From NCBI GenBank assembly GCA_937975645.1, contig CALJTV010000017.1:34201-98200 (forward strand): a DNA stretch of 64,000 nt, written 5' to 3'. Positions 46,821 through 56,469 of the stretch are shown in pieces. Positions within the stretch are counted from its first letter, which is position 1. Every line of letters begins with the position of its first letter. The DNA is from an uncultured Dehalococcoidia bacterium (lineage in GTDB: Bacteria > Chloroflexota > Dehalococcoidia > GIF9 > UBA5629). The notes beneath the pieces were generated by a model. That model ran no database searches. It worked only from the letters and a program-made list of their open reading frames with translations, and was not told the origin of the DNA. The translations under genes and the position numbers were made by a program.

Positions 46821-48815
46821 ATGGCAGAGATAAGTCTGACTATCAATAGTAAACAGGTGAAGGGCGGTGAGGGGCTTACCATTCTGGAAATCTGCAAGGC
46901 GAATGGGGTCGATCTGCCGACGCTGTGCCATTACGATGGGTTGACCGATGTCGCTGCTTGCAGGCTCTGTCTGGTAGAGATAGAAGGGGAGAGGCGCCCT
47001 ATGCCGGCGTGCACCTACCCGGCGCGTGATGGTCTGGTGGTGCAGACCCACACTGAAAGGTTGGAGAAATACCGCCGCCTTATCCTCGAATTGATGTTCA
47101 CTGAAAAGAACCACCTCTGTGCACAGTGTGTAGCCAGCGGGGAGTGTGAGCTCCAGGCCCTGGCTTATCGCTACCAGATGGACAACCTGCGCTATCCGCT
47201 GTCCTGGCCTTCGCTACCAGTGGATTCGGTAAATAAGTATATCGTTGTCGACCATAATCGTTGTATTCTTTGCGGGCGCTGCATAAGAGCGTGTGATGAG
47301 TTTGCCGGTATACACACCCTGGATTTTGGCTATCGCGGTTGGAGAGATAAGGTGGTTGCTGATCTAGGGCAGCCATTGGGCGAGTCTTCGTGTATATCAT
47401 GTGGGGCTTGTTTCCAGGTCTGCCCCACAGGAGCTATCTTTTCTAAGGTTAGTGCCTATAAGGGCAGAGCCCCAGAGTGTGAGCAGGTGATGAGTGTGTG
47501 CCCAATATGTGGTATCGGCTGTGAGATCAGAGCGTATATCAAGGACAACCGAGTGGTGAAGATCGATAGTCCTGACCTAACCAAACCACGCGGTCTGCTT
47601 TGCAACAGGGGGCGTTTTATCTCAGTACAGCCAGTTGCTAGGCGTGTTCTTACTCCTTTGCAGCGAAAAAATGGCAAATTGGAGTCTTGTGCCTTGAGCG
47701 AGGCGCTGGAACTCGTGTCTGCCAGGCTGAGGGAGACGAAGGCACGCCATGGCTCTAGCAGTATAGCTGGTGTTGTCTCGAGCCAGCTCAACAATGAGTC
47801 TGTCAGGGCTTTTAAGGACTTTCTTGCAGGGACAGTGGGCAGTAAGCAACTCGACAGCTTGGATGGGGACCATTTCAGGCTTGTCAAGCAAGCTTTACAG
47901 CTTTCCCGGACCAAGAAGGGCTTGAAGGGTGTTGAAATTTCTTCCCTCGAGGAGCTTCTGGATGCTGATTGCATTTTTGTGGCTGGTGCCAACCCACTCG
48001 AGACTCATCCGGTCGCCGGCTCTTATATTGTGCGTGCTGTTAGACGGAACGGAGCAAACCTCATCGTGTTTGATTCGACAGAAAATGGCTTCCCTTATCA
48101 AGCAACGTTATGGTTACATCCCGACAAGGGTAAGGAAGCTCTTGCTTTGAAGGCTCTGATAAAAGTGATTATGGATGGGTGGTTGGCTGGCGAGTCAGCC
48201 GGGACTAAAGGGCTTGCGGCATCTCTCAAAGATATTGACCCGGCGGATGTGTGCAAACATACCGGATTGGAATACCATGACCTTAATGCTGCAGCTTCCA
48301 TGTTGGGTGGGGGAAAGAAATGCATTATAGTCTATGGGCAGGGCATTCTGCAATACAAGGAGCCAGAGTTGGTGTCACTGCTTTTTGACCTGGCCACTGT
48401 GTGTGAAGGCAAACAGCGTACTTCCAGCACCCTGTGGTTGAAGCCCGGGGGCAATAGTATTGGGCTCTGGGAAATGGGTGTAGCAAACGAAGGAGAGTTC
48501 AGTATTTCAACGCTGTCTAGAAATAAGGCGATAAAAGCCCTGTACCTATTGCTGGGCGATGCCCAGGTGGAGGTGCCTGAGCTGGCTGCTCGTCCTGAGG
48601 GTGTAGAATTTTTTGTGGTTCAGACAAGTTTTATGTCCGCGATTGTCTCTCAGGCTGATGTTGTATTGCCCTCCCCACTCTGGACGGAGGTCAGTGCAAC
48701 CTATGTCACGCTGGACGGTGTAAGCAAGCATGTCACACGGCTCGTCAGACCACCGGAGGGAATTCGTGCTGACTGGGAGCTTATCAATGAAATTGACAGG
48801 CGTTTCAAGAAGTAA
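46821..48815 (+). CDS. NuoG/HydA-like iron-sulfur subunit with degenerate molybdopterin-type domain
   Basis: 664 aa. In order it has an N-terminal [2Fe-2S] ferredoxin (CHYDGL, CRLCLVEIEG), a His-linked cluster (HLCAQCVASGECELQ), two 4Fe-4S motifs (CILCGRCIRACDE and CISCGACFQVCPTGA), and then a CPICGIGCEIRAY motif with a fourth Cys in LLCNRGRF. The C-terminal half is a MopB-like fold without an obvious molybdenum ligand, as in NuoG. It should wire NuoF to the hydrogenase small subunit. It starts 2 bases after the flavoprotein gene. Confidence 0.9.
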   Translation: MAEISLTINSKQVKGGEGLTILEICKANGVDLPTLCHYDGLTDVAACRLCLVEIEGERRPMPACTYPARDGLVVQTHTERLEKYRRLILELMFTEKNHLCAQCVASGECELQALAYRYQMDNLRYPLSWPSLPVDSVNKYIVVDHNRCILCGRCIRACDEFAGIHTLDFGYRGWRDKVVADLGQPLGESSCISCGACFQVCPTGAIFSKVSAYKGRAPECEQVMSVCPICGIGCEIRAYIKDNRVVKIDSPDLTKPRGLLCNRGRFISVQPVARRVLTPLQRKNGKLESCALSEALELVSARLRETKARHGSSSIAGVVSSQLNNESVRAFKDFLAGTVGSKQLDSLDGDHFRLVKQALQLSRTKKGLKGVEISSLEELLDADCIFVAGANPLETHPVAGSYIVRAVRRNGANLIVFDSTENGFPYQATLWLHPDKGKEALALKALIKVIMDGWLAGESAGTKGLAASLKDIDPADVCKHTGLEYHDLNAAASMLGGGKKCIIVYGQGILQYKEPELVSLLFDLATVCEGKQRTSSTLWLKPGGNSIGLWEMGVANEGEFSISTLSRNKAIKALYLLLGDAQVEVPELAARPEGVEFFVVQTSFMSAIVSQADVVLPSPLWTEVSATYVTLDGVSKHVTRLVRPPEGIRADWELINEIDRRFKK

Positions 48816-48840
48816 TCATTAAGGTGAGGGAGTAACATAT

Positions 48841-49377
48841 ATGGCGAAGGTAAAAGTAGCTACGGTTTGGTTAGAAGCCTGTTCGGGGTGTCATATGTCG
48901 TTTTTGGATATCGATGAGGCGATAGTGGAGTTGGTCAGGGCAGTGGAGTTCAGCCGAAGCCCTATTACCGATATCAAGGAATTTTTACCGGTGGACGTCG
49001 GCATAGTGGAGGGTTCTGTGGGCAACACTGAAGAAGAGGAAGTTTTGAAGGAGTTGCGGGCTAATTGCAAAATTCTCATGGCATGGGGCGATTGCGCCTG
49101 TTTCGGTGGTGTCTGTGGTATGCGTAGTACTTTTGACAAAGAGGACGTGTTGAGGCGTGCTTACATTGAGGCAGAAAGTAACTATGATGGGAAGATACCG
49201 TGTCCACCGGGTGTGCCAGCATTACTGGAACAGGTAAAGCCTGTGAACCATGTGGTGAAAGTAGACTGTTATGTGCCAGGGTGTCCACCAGACGCTGAGA
49301 CAATCCTCTATGCTTTGAAGGAATTGCTGGAGGGCAGGATACCTGTTTTGCCCAGCGATATGATGCGTTTCGATTAA
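48841..49377 (+). CDS. hoxY: [NiFe]-hydrogenase small subunit, HoxY type
   Basis: 178 aa, the short cytosolic form without a Tat signal. The proximal 4Fe-4S ligands are CSGCHMSFLD near residue 14, WGDCACFGGVCGMR near 85, and VPGCPPDAETI near 145. It passes electrons between HoxH and the NuoG-like subunit. The fused medial and distal cluster domain is absent, as is normal for HoxY. Confidence 0.94.
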   Translation: MAKVKVATVWLEACSGCHMSFLDIDEAIVELVRAVEFSRSPITDIKEFLPVDVGIVEGSVGNTEEEEVLKELRANCKILMAWGDCACFGGVCGMRSTFDKEDVLRRAYIEAESNYDGKIPCPPGVPALLEQVKPVNHVVKVDCYVPGCPPDAETILYALKELLEGRIPVLPSDMMRFD

Positions 49378-49388
49378 AGGGGTGAGAC

Positions 49389-50855
49389 ATGACTACCGAA
49401 GTTGCAGGAAGAGCCAGCGAAGCTGCTACTGCCGGGAAGACCATTGAAATAAATCCAGTGACCAGGCTGGAGGGCCATGGGAAGGTGACCATTCATCTTG
49501 ATGATAATGGCAATGTTGTCGACGCTAGGTTCCATGTTACCCAGTTCCGTGGTTTTGAGAAGTTTTGTGAGGGCAGGGTATTCTGGGAGATGCCTGTTAT
49601 CACTCCGCGGATTTGCGGCATTTGTCCGGTGAGTCATCATTTGGCTTCCGCCAAAGCCTGTGATGCCATTCTCGGAGTGGAACTGACCCGTCCAGCAAAG
49701 TTGTTACGTGAGCTCATGCATATGGGGCAGTTCATCCAGTCACATGCTCTTCACTTCTTCCACCTTGCCAGTCCAGACCTACTTCTTGGGCTAGACTATG
49801 ATCCGGCAAAACGGAATGTGGTAGGGCTGATCGAAACAAACCCGGAAGTGGCTATTAAAGGTGTAAGGCTTCGTGGTTTCGGACAAGCAATTATTCGGGC
49901 AATCGGAGGGAAAAAGGTACACCCAAACGGTGCAGTGCCCGGCGGGATGAGTATGGCACTTTCGCCCGCTGACCGTGACCGCTTTCTAAGGCAGATTGAC
50001 CAAGCGATGACCGACGCCGAAGCAGCTATAGCTATAATCAAAGAATACTATGACAAAAACAGAGACTTTGTCTGCACCTGTGCCAGTTTTCCTACTGGCT
50101 ATCTTGGTCTAGTGGATAAGGACAATAATCTGGAACTTTACGATGGCAGGTTAAGGCTGGTGGATCCCGAAGGTAAAGTTCTTGAAGACCAGTTTGATCC
50201 TGCGAGTTACCTCGACATCATTGCCGAATATGTGGAAGACTGGTCATACCTCAAGTTCCCCTTTTACAAGAAGCAAGGTTATCCTAAAGGTGTCTACAGA
50301 ACCGGACCTCTGGCGCGCTTGAACGTCTGCGAGGCGATCTCTACATATCGTGCCCAATCCGAGCTCAAGAACTTTAAGCAGTTAGGTAAGAACGGCATCG
50401 TAGAGGGTTCTTTGTACTATCACTATGCACGGCTTATCGAGTTGCTATATGCTCTAGAGAGAACACAGCAACTACTTGAGGACAAAGATATCTGTTCCGC
50501 AGACCTAATTGTGGGTTCGGACAAATATAATGAGCAGGGTGTGGGGGTTATTGAGGCACCACGAGGTACCTTGTTCCACCACTATTGGGTGGACAACACT
50601 GGCAAAATTCTTAAGGTTAACCTCATCGTTGCTACAGGGAACAATAATTGGGCGATGAACAAGGCGGTATATGAGGTGGCTAAGGAGTTTATAAAGAACG
50701 GCAGGGTCACCGAAGGCATCCTTAACCGGGTTGAGGTGGCTATCCGCTGTTATGACCCATGTCTCTCCTGTTCTACTCATGCCTTGGGGCAAATGCCGTT
50801 TATAGTGCAACTTGTCTCAGCAGACGGTGTGGTATTAGCTGGGTTAACAAGGTAA
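49389..50855 (+). CDS. hoxH: [NiFe]-hydrogenase large subunit, HoxH type
   Basis: 488 aa. Nickel-site motifs are intact: [10 protein letters not shown] (L1, about residue 74) and DPCLSCSTH near the C-terminus (L2). [14 protein letters not shown] opens the core. About 20 residues follow the L2 His, ending in AGLTR, so maturation probably needs an endopeptidase of the HoxW/HycI type, which is not in this window. With HoxY and the three NuoEFG-like subunits it forms a group 3d-like enzyme. It begins 11 bases after hoxY. Confidence 0.95.
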   Translation: MTTEVAGRASEAATAGKTIEINPVTRLEGHGKVTIHLDDNGNVVDARFHVTQFRGFEKFCEGRVFWEMPVITPRICGICPVSHHLASAKACDAILGVELTRPAKLLRELMHMGQFIQSHALHFFHLASPDLLLGLDYDPAKRNVVGLIETNPEVAIKGVRLRGFGQAIIRAIGGKKVHPNGAVPGGMSMALSPADRDRFLRQIDQAMTDAEAAIAIIKEYYDKNRDFVCTCASFPTGYLGLVDKDNNLELYDGRLRLVDPEGKVLEDQFDPASYLDIIAEYVEDWSYLKFPFYKKQGYPKGVYRTGPLARLNVCEAISTYRAQSELKNFKQLGKNGIVEGSLYYHYARLIELLYALERTQQLLEDKDICSADLIVGSDKYNEQGVGVIEAPRGTLFHHYWVDNTGKILKVNLIVATGNNNWAMNKAVYEVAKEFIKNGRVTEGILNRVEVAIRCYDPCLSCSTHALGQMPFIVQLVSADGVVLAGLTR

Positions 50856-51048
50856 CGAAGGTCTTGTAACCCCCTGAACTTCAATGGTTGCCTGAAATAA
50901 GAACATACCCAGTACACGCATTACGATTCAGTATTGCCGTCTAGTTACTGTCCTGCTCTTGCACGGTCTGGGTGTAATCGGGTAATATAGTTGTTGCTTT
51001 TTGGCTGTCTAATACGCTAAATACCTGAAAAGTTAAAGGAGGTTCGTT

Positions 51049-52842
51049 ATGTGGCGAACGGTGACAACCGGTGGAGCACATGTGGAGGAGGCAGTAAAGC
51101 AACTATTACCTCCATGTCAGATACGGTGTCCTATTAACGAAGATATACAGCGGACGAATGTCCTTATCTCTCTGCTGCCACGGGATATTGACAAGGCAAA
51201 GGAGGGTATAATCCAGATAGGCGATTATCTTTACGAAAAGAACCCTTTCTTTAATATCTGCGGTTATATCTGTGGGCTGTGCGAATTGGAGTGCAATTAT
51301 AAGACCAAAGGTGGGTCCATCAGACGGAGACTGCTTAAGAGGTTCCTCTCTGATTACTATACTGACTATCTGAACCAGAAGGAGGAGCTGAACATAGTTA
51401 AAGATAAGGAGAATGTTGCCATCATAGGTGGCGGCCCTGGCGGGCTGATGTGCGCTTACTATTTGGCGAAGAGAGGATATAGGCCAACGATTTTTGAGGC
51501 TTCAAACAGACTCGGTGGGGCACTATGGCTCATACCGGACTATCGTCTGCCCGATGATGTGCTGAGGACTACACTCGATAACCTGGTGCGGATTGGCGGC
51601 ATAGATGTCAGGTTTAACGCCGAGGTGGGTAAAGGTAAGCTCACGTTCGAAAGATTGAGAATGCAGGGGTATAAGGCGATCTTCCTAGCGAAGGGCACGC
51701 CTTACCCTCGGGTACTGACCTTCAATGGCAAGGTGGTGGAGGGACAGGACTTGTCTGGTGTGTTGTATGGGCATACGCTACTCTATGAGATCAGCCACGG
51801 GAATATAGAGCCAGACTATTTCAAGTATCGAAAGGTGATCGTTATCGGCGGGGGTAATGTGGCTTTTGATGTTGCGCGGTCGGCGAGGCGGCTTGGAGGT
51901 GAGGTGACCGTAGTGTGTCTGGAGTGTGAGGACAAGAGTTCTAGGGATGGTATCCCTGCCGATGAGGAGGAGATTAGGGGAGCATGGGAGGAGGGCATCC
52001 AGATTGTCTACTCCCGTGGTGTGCAGAAGATTATCGGAGAGGCTGGAAGGTTCAAGAAGATAATTTCTCCCAAGTGTACGTGTGTATTTGATGACCAGGG
52101 ATTCAACCCGAAGTTTGATCTATCGGACACTATAGAGCTGAGTGGGGATGTGCTGATAATTACCATTGGTCAGGGGCCTGATAGGGTAGTGCTGGAGAAT
52201 GAGGGTCTGCTCGATGAGCGGGGCAGACTGGCTGTAGACCCGCATACGTTGCAGAGTCTTAAGTTCCGTGATGTCTTCATCGGTGGAGATGTGCGTAGGA
52301 TAGGGTTCATGGTGGAGGCAATGAAGGAAGGCATGGAGGCTGCGGAATCTATCCATCGATACCTCAGGGGTCTCAATATGACCGAGGGTAGAAGGCGGGA
52401 TTATGAGAAGTTTGATATACCGCTACGTTCTAGTTATAAGCCGTCGACCGAGGTGGTGTGGATACCTCCAGAGCAAAGGATGCATTTCCAGCTATTTGAG
52501 AGAGGGCTAACGCTTGAGGAAGCCATCGAGGAGGCAAAGAGGTGTGCCACTTGTGGTCCCTGTGTATCTTGCAAAGCATGCATCTCCATTGGCTTTGAAA
52601 AGTCACTCTATTCTGTTGAGGTCGATGAGGAGAGATGTAGCGGGTGCGGGATCTGTGTATATTCCTGTAATTATAGATCGGCGCATCTTGTAGAAAAAGA
52701 AGGAAAAATCGTCTCTGCTACCGATATGTTCCGGTGTAAGTCATGTGGCATGTGTGTAGCTTCCTGTCCATCGGACGCAAGGAGGATGGTCGAAGATGCT
52801 ACCTATGAAAGAATTGACAAGGTCTATGCTTCTTTACAGTAA
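51049..52842 (+). CDS. GltD-type FAD oxidoreductase with C-terminal polyferredoxin
   Basis: 597 aa behind AAAGGAGG. The N-terminus resembles GltD: cysteine ligands in CQIRCPI and CGYICGLCELEC. FAD-binding GGGPGG is near residue 126 and NAD(P)H-binding GGGNVA near 266. The end contains five closely spaced cysteines (CATCGPCVSCKAC near 498), then CSGCGICVYSCN and CKSCGMCVASCP, giving at least two 4Fe-4S clusters. It stands directly before mvhDGA, where HdrA usually lies. A role as electron-splitting or electron-confluent partner of the hydrogenase is inferred. Confidence 0.9.
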   Translation: MWRTVTTGGAHVEEAVKQLLPPCQIRCPINEDIQRTNVLISLLPRDIDKAKEGIIQIGDYLYEKNPFFNICGYICGLCELECNYKTKGGSIRRRLLKRFLSDYYTDYLNQKEELNIVKDKENVAIIGGGPGGLMCAYYLAKRGYRPTIFEASNRLGGALWLIPDYRLPDDVLRTTLDNLVRIGGIDVRFNAEVGKGKLTFERLRMQGYKAIFLAKGTPYPRVLTFNGKVVEGQDLSGVLYGHTLLYEISHGNIEPDYFKYRKVIVIGGGNVAFDVARSARRLGGEVTVVCLECEDKSSRDGIPADEEEIRGAWEEGIQIVYSRGVQKIIGEAGRFKKIISPKCTCVFDDQGFNPKFDLSDTIELSGDVLIITIGQGPDRVVLENEGLLDERGRLAVDPHTLQSLKFRDVFIGGDVRRIGFMVEAMKEGMEAAESIHRYLRGLNMTEGRRRDYEKFDIPLRSSYKPSTEVVWIPPEQRMHFQLFERGLTLEEAIEEAKRCATCGPCVSCKACISIGFEKSLYSVEVDEERCSGCGICVYSCNYRSAHLVEKEGKIVSATDMFRCKSCGMCVASCPSDARRMVEDATYERIDKVYASLQ

Positions 52843-52857
52843 GTCAGGAGGGAAGAT

Positions 52858-53295
52858 ATGAGCAACTTCGAACCAAAGCTGGTGTGTTTTTCCTGCAAGT
52901 TTGGCTGGGGCTATCTGGGAGACGAGGCTGAGCTCACCGCACAGATAAAAAACTGGATACCGATAATATGCAGCGGTAAGGTGGATGCTGCGCATATCGT
53001 TGATGCGTTCAAGGGTGGAGCCGATGGCGTGCTCATTTTGGGCTGTCCTGAGGGGGACTGTCACTACCAAGACGGTAATTTTGAAGCCAGGAAACGCGTC
53101 TATCTGTTGCGCAGGGTGCTTAGTTCCTATGGCATTGAGCCGGAGCGGGTGCGTATCGTGTTATCTACAGACCCCGAGGGAAAACAAATACCCAATTATG
53201 TGAGGGAGATGAGCGAGGCCTTGCGCAGGCTCGGACCAGTGAAGCGCATTCGGCTACCCAGTCGAGAGACGGCTGGTGCCACAGCGAAGAAATAA
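52858..53295 (+). CDS. mvhD: MvhD-like [2Fe-2S] electron transfer subunit
   Basis: 145 aa. The family features are CFSCKFGWGYLGDEAEL at the start, a middle IICSGKVDA, then LGCPEGDCHYQDGNFEARKR. MvhD links the F420-non-reducing hydrogenase to HdrA in methanogens. Here the gene before it is a GltD-type flavoprotein, so that protein is its likely partner. It starts 15 bases after that gene. Confidence 0.9.
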   Translation: MSNFEPKLVCFSCKFGWGYLGDEAELTAQIKNWIPIICSGKVDAAHIVDAFKGGADGVLILGCPEGDCHYQDGNFEARKRVYLLRRVLSSYGIEPERVRIVLSTDPEGKQIPNYVREMSEALRRLGPVKRIRLPSRETAGATAKK

Positions 53296-53312
53296 ACAAA
53301 AGGGGAGTACAG

Positions 53313-54278
53313 ATGGCAACAAAACCAAAGATTGCAATTTGCTGGTTAGGTGGCTGTGGTGGCTGCGATGAGGCTGTCGTTGACTTAAACGAAGCTGTTC
53401 TACAGGTAGCCGATGCCGTGGAGTTTGTCCTCTGGCCAGTGGCTATGGACTTCAAGTATCACCATGTCGAAGGGATGAAGGACAAAGAGATTGCCCTGAG
53501 CATAATCAACGGGCATGTCAGAAATTGTGACCATGAGGAGGTGGCAAGACTGCTGAGGCAGAAGTCACAGCTAATTCTTGCTTTTGGTGCTTGTGCCTGT
53601 TTTGGTGGTACACCAGGGCTGGCGAACTTTACTACCAAAGAGGATATATTCAACTGGGTGTATCGTGATGCGCCCACCGTGGTCAACCCGAAAGGCAATT
53701 ATCCTCAGCCAAAATGTAAAGTAGATGGTAAAGAACTGACGCTCCCTGAGTTCTACGGGCAAGTTTATGCGCTCAGCCAGATCATCGATGTTGACTACTA
53801 CCTTCCCGGGTGCCCGCCGCCACCTGATCTTATAGCTAGTGCGGTTAACGCGGTCCTTGCCGGCAAACTGCCGCCAAGGGGCTCAACCCTTGCCCCGCAT
53901 AAAGCTCTTTGTGACACCTGTGAGCGGAACAAGACAAAGCCCCCGAGGATTGCATTGAAGGATATCAAGCGCATCCACGAAGTGGAGGCTAACCCGGATA
54001 CCTGTTTCTTGGCACAAGGAATACTGTGTTTGGGACCAGCTACTCGCTCTGGGTGTGGAGACGTCTGTATGAAAATAAATATACCATGTCGGGGATGTTT
54101 TGGTCCGGTGGAGGGTGTAAAGGATGCTGGCTCCAAGTTCATTTCTGCATTAGCCTCCATGCTCGATGTCGAGGACGAGAGACAGGTTAGGGAGCTGGTG
54201 GACAAGCTGGATGATCTTGCTGGCTACCTTTATCGTTTTTCTGCGCCCGTGTCGACTTTGGTGCGAAAAAGGGTGTAA
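53313..54278 (+). CDS. mvhG: [NiFe]-hydrogenase small subunit, MvhG type
   Basis: 321 aa. The N-terminal half has proximal ligands in GGCGGCDEAVVD, GACACFGGTPG and PGCPPPPDL. The C-terminal half (CDTCERN, GILCLGPATRSGCGD and PCRGCFGP) binds further clusters, as in the 3c group. No Tat signal is present, so it is cytosolic. It carries electrons from MvhA to MvhD. Confidence 0.93.
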   Translation: MATKPKIAICWLGGCGGCDEAVVDLNEAVLQVADAVEFVLWPVAMDFKYHHVEGMKDKEIALSIINGHVRNCDHEEVARLLRQKSQLILAFGACACFGGTPGLANFTTKEDIFNWVYRDAPTVVNPKGNYPQPKCKVDGKELTLPEFYGQVYALSQIIDVDYYLPGCPPPPDLIASAVNAVLAGKLPPRGSTLAPHKALCDTCERNKTKPPRIALKDIKRIHEVEANPDTCFLAQGILCLGPATRSGCGDVCMKINIPCRGCFGPVEGVKDAGSKFISALASMLDVEDERQVRELVDKLDDLAGYLYRFSAPVSTLVRKRV

Positions 54279-54302
54279 CGAAACTACTAGGAGCAGGTAA
54301 AA

Positions 54303-55763
54303 ATGGCAAGGAACATAAGCATAAACCCGATTACCAGACTCGAAGGACATGGCAAGATAGAAATCTTTCTGGATAACAAAGGCAATGTCGAGGACGCTTA
54401 CTGGCAGGTGGTGGAGCTGAGGGGTTTCGAGAGGTTCTGTATTGGCAGGCCAGTAGAGGAGATGCCGCGTATTACTCCGAATATCTGTGGGGTCTGTCCC
54501 ACGCCCCACAATATGGCATCCACCAAGGCGGTGGACGACGTCTATAGCGTTGAACCGACGCCAGCAGCGAAGCTGGTGCGGCAATTGCACTATAATGCTT
54601 TTATGGTTGAGGATCATTATATCCACTTCTTTTTCCTTTCCGCACCTGACTTTGTGGTCGGTCCCGACGCTGACCCGGCGGTGAGAAATATCTTAGGAGT
54701 TATCGGAAGAGTGGGGTTGGATATCGGCAAGAAGGTGATTGACATAAGGAAGCGCTGCCGTGACATCATACGTCTTATTGGCAGTAAGGCGCCCCATCCT
54801 GAAGGGGGATTACCCGGTGGTGTGCCCAGAGGCGTTACCGAGGAAGAGAGGAGATGGATTCGAGACACTGCCAATGATTCTGTGGAGTTTGCCCAGTTTG
54901 CCCTGAAGCTGTTCAAAGAAGCTGTACTCGGCGAGAAAAAGTACTTTGATCTAGTTCTGAACGATGCCTATAAGTTGAACGTTTATGATATGGGTCTGGT
55001 AGATGCCAACAACAGGGTCAATTTCTATGAGGGGAGATTAAGGGTTACCGACCCGAAGGGCGCTCAATACGCATTGTTCGACCCCAGGGATTACGTTGAG
55101 TACATCGGCGAATGGGTTGAGCCATGGACATACATTAGGTTGACCCACCTTAGGAAGCTGGGTTGGAATGGGTTGATAGAAGGGGAGGGGACCTCGCTGT
55201 ATCGTGTTGGTCCGCTCGCCCGGTTAAACGTAGCTAGCGGCATGGCTACTCCTCTGGCGCAGAGAGAATATGAGGAAATGTTTGACAGGCTTGGTGGAAA
55301 ACCGAGCCATCACACGCTGGCTTATCACTGGGCGAGGTTAATAGAAGCTCTCCAAGCTGCTGAGGACATGCAGAGGATAGCTAACGAACCACTTCTGACC
55401 AGTAAGGATATACGCAACATGAACTTGCGCTTGAAGAAAGTGGGCATCGGCTGTGTGGAGGCTGCCCGGGGCACGTTGATCCATCACTACGAGACCGATG
55501 ACCGTGGGCTGGTCACCAAAGTCAATCTCATCGTTGCTACCCAGCACAATGCTGCTCCTATCTGCCTATCGGTAAAGAAGGCGGCACAGGGGTTTGTAAA
55601 AGGACCAGAGGTAAAGGAAGGACTGTTAAATATGGTGGAGATGGCTTTCAGGCCATATGACCCCTGTCTGGCATGTGCCACACATGCTCTTCCGGGCAGA
55701 ATGCCGCTCGAAGTCAATCTAAGGGATACAGACGGGCAAGTCGTAAGGACGCTCAGGAGATAG
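54303..55763 (+). CDS. mvhA: [NiFe]-hydrogenase large subunit, MvhA type
   Basis: 486 aa. [16 protein letters not shown] opens the protein. L1 reads NICGVCPTPH, with Asn before the CGxC where Arg is usual. L2 reads DPCLACATH near the C-terminus, followed by ALPGRMPL and about 20 residues, consistent with C-terminal processing. The Cys pairs for nickel are complete. It belongs to the group 3c (F420-non-reducing) type and lies 24 bases after mvhG. The partner endopeptidase is not in this window. Confidence 0.93.
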   Translation: MARNISINPITRLEGHGKIEIFLDNKGNVEDAYWQVVELRGFERFCIGRPVEEMPRITPNICGVCPTPHNMASTKAVDDVYSVEPTPAAKLVRQLHYNAFMVEDHYIHFFFLSAPDFVVGPDADPAVRNILGVIGRVGLDIGKKVIDIRKRCRDIIRLIGSKAPHPEGGLPGGVPRGVTEEERRWIRDTANDSVEFAQFALKLFKEAVLGEKKYFDLVLNDAYKLNVYDMGLVDANNRVNFYEGRLRVTDPKGAQYALFDPRDYVEYIGEWVEPWTYIRLTHLRKLGWNGLIEGEGTSLYRVGPLARLNVASGMATPLAQREYEEMFDRLGGKPSHHTLAYHWARLIEALQAAEDMQRIANEPLLTSKDIRNMNLRLKKVGIGCVEAARGTLIHHYETDDRGLVTKVNLIVATQHNAAPICLSVKKAAQGFVKGPEVKEGLLNMVEMAFRPYDPCLACATHALPGRMPLEVNLRDTDGQVVRTLRR

Positions 55764-55825
55764 CTTCTTGGAGGCTTTACCACATAGTAGGTTGTCTGGT
55801 TTCATACGCAGGGGAGATGTCCGCT

Positions 55826-55848
55826 GCCGCAGCTAGCGGCTTCCTTTT
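55826..55848 (+). terminator. Candidate terminator after mvhA
   Basis: GCCGC (55826-55830) pairs with GCGGC (55836-55840), with a 5-base loop, followed by TTCCTTTT. The stem is short, so confidence is modest. Confidence 0.45.
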
Positions 55849-56001
55849 GCCACCCAAATTAGGTTGCATATTGTTTCGTGTTAATTAATATGTTAAAGGT
55901 GAAGGCGAGTTAAGCGTTGCTTTTTAGGCTTTATTGGTCTTTGTAGTAATGGCATATGCGTGATGAGTTTATTGGGACTCGGCAATTGAAGGGGTGATGC
56001 A

Positions 56002-56469
56002 ATGGGCGACCAGTTTGATGAGCTTGAGGAACAGGTGATGGCGAGGATGAGGGAAATATATACCGAAGCGGTAATTGACCATGCAATGAACCCTCGAAAT
56101 CTGGGTAGTATCGATGATGCAGATGGTTTTGTTGCTGTAAGGAGTCGCTGTGGTGAGTTGATGAAGATGTGGGTCAGGGTGAAGGGGGCAAAGATAGTCG
56201 AGGTTGCGTTCTGGACGGATGGCTGTGGTGCCACCGTTGCCTGCGGAAGCATGGCTACTGAACTGATCAAAGATAAAGATGTGGCTGAAGCTTTGAGAAT
56301 AGGTGGACAGGAGATCTGTGCTGCATTAGGTGGGCTGCCACAGAGTAACTATCATTGTGCGGAGCTAGCAGCGAACGCAATTAGGGCAGTAATAAGGGAC
56401 TACGTTTCTACGAAGAGGGAGCCCTGGAGAAAAGCTTACAGGCGTCCTCATGGCTTTGTCGATGTCTAG
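56002..56469 (+). CDS. IscU/NifU-like Fe-S cluster scaffold
   Basis: 155 aa. The three scaffold cysteines are in SRCGELMKMW, WTDGCGATVACGSM and NYHCAELAANAIRAVI. Canonical IscU has CGD in the first motif; here it is CGE, which alters the cluster-releasing Asp. The N-terminal HAMNPRNLGSIDDADG matches the family. It likely builds Fe-S clusters for the hydrogenase proteins. The stop overlaps the next start by 20 bases, suggesting translational coupling. Confidence 0.88.
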   Translation: MGDQFDELEEQVMARMREIYTEAVIDHAMNPRNLGSIDDADGFVAVRSRCGELMKMWVRVKGAKIVEVAFWTDGCGATVACGSMATELIKDKDVAEALRIGGQEICAALGGLPQSNYHCAELAANAIRAVIRDYVSTKREPWRKAYRRPHGFVDV

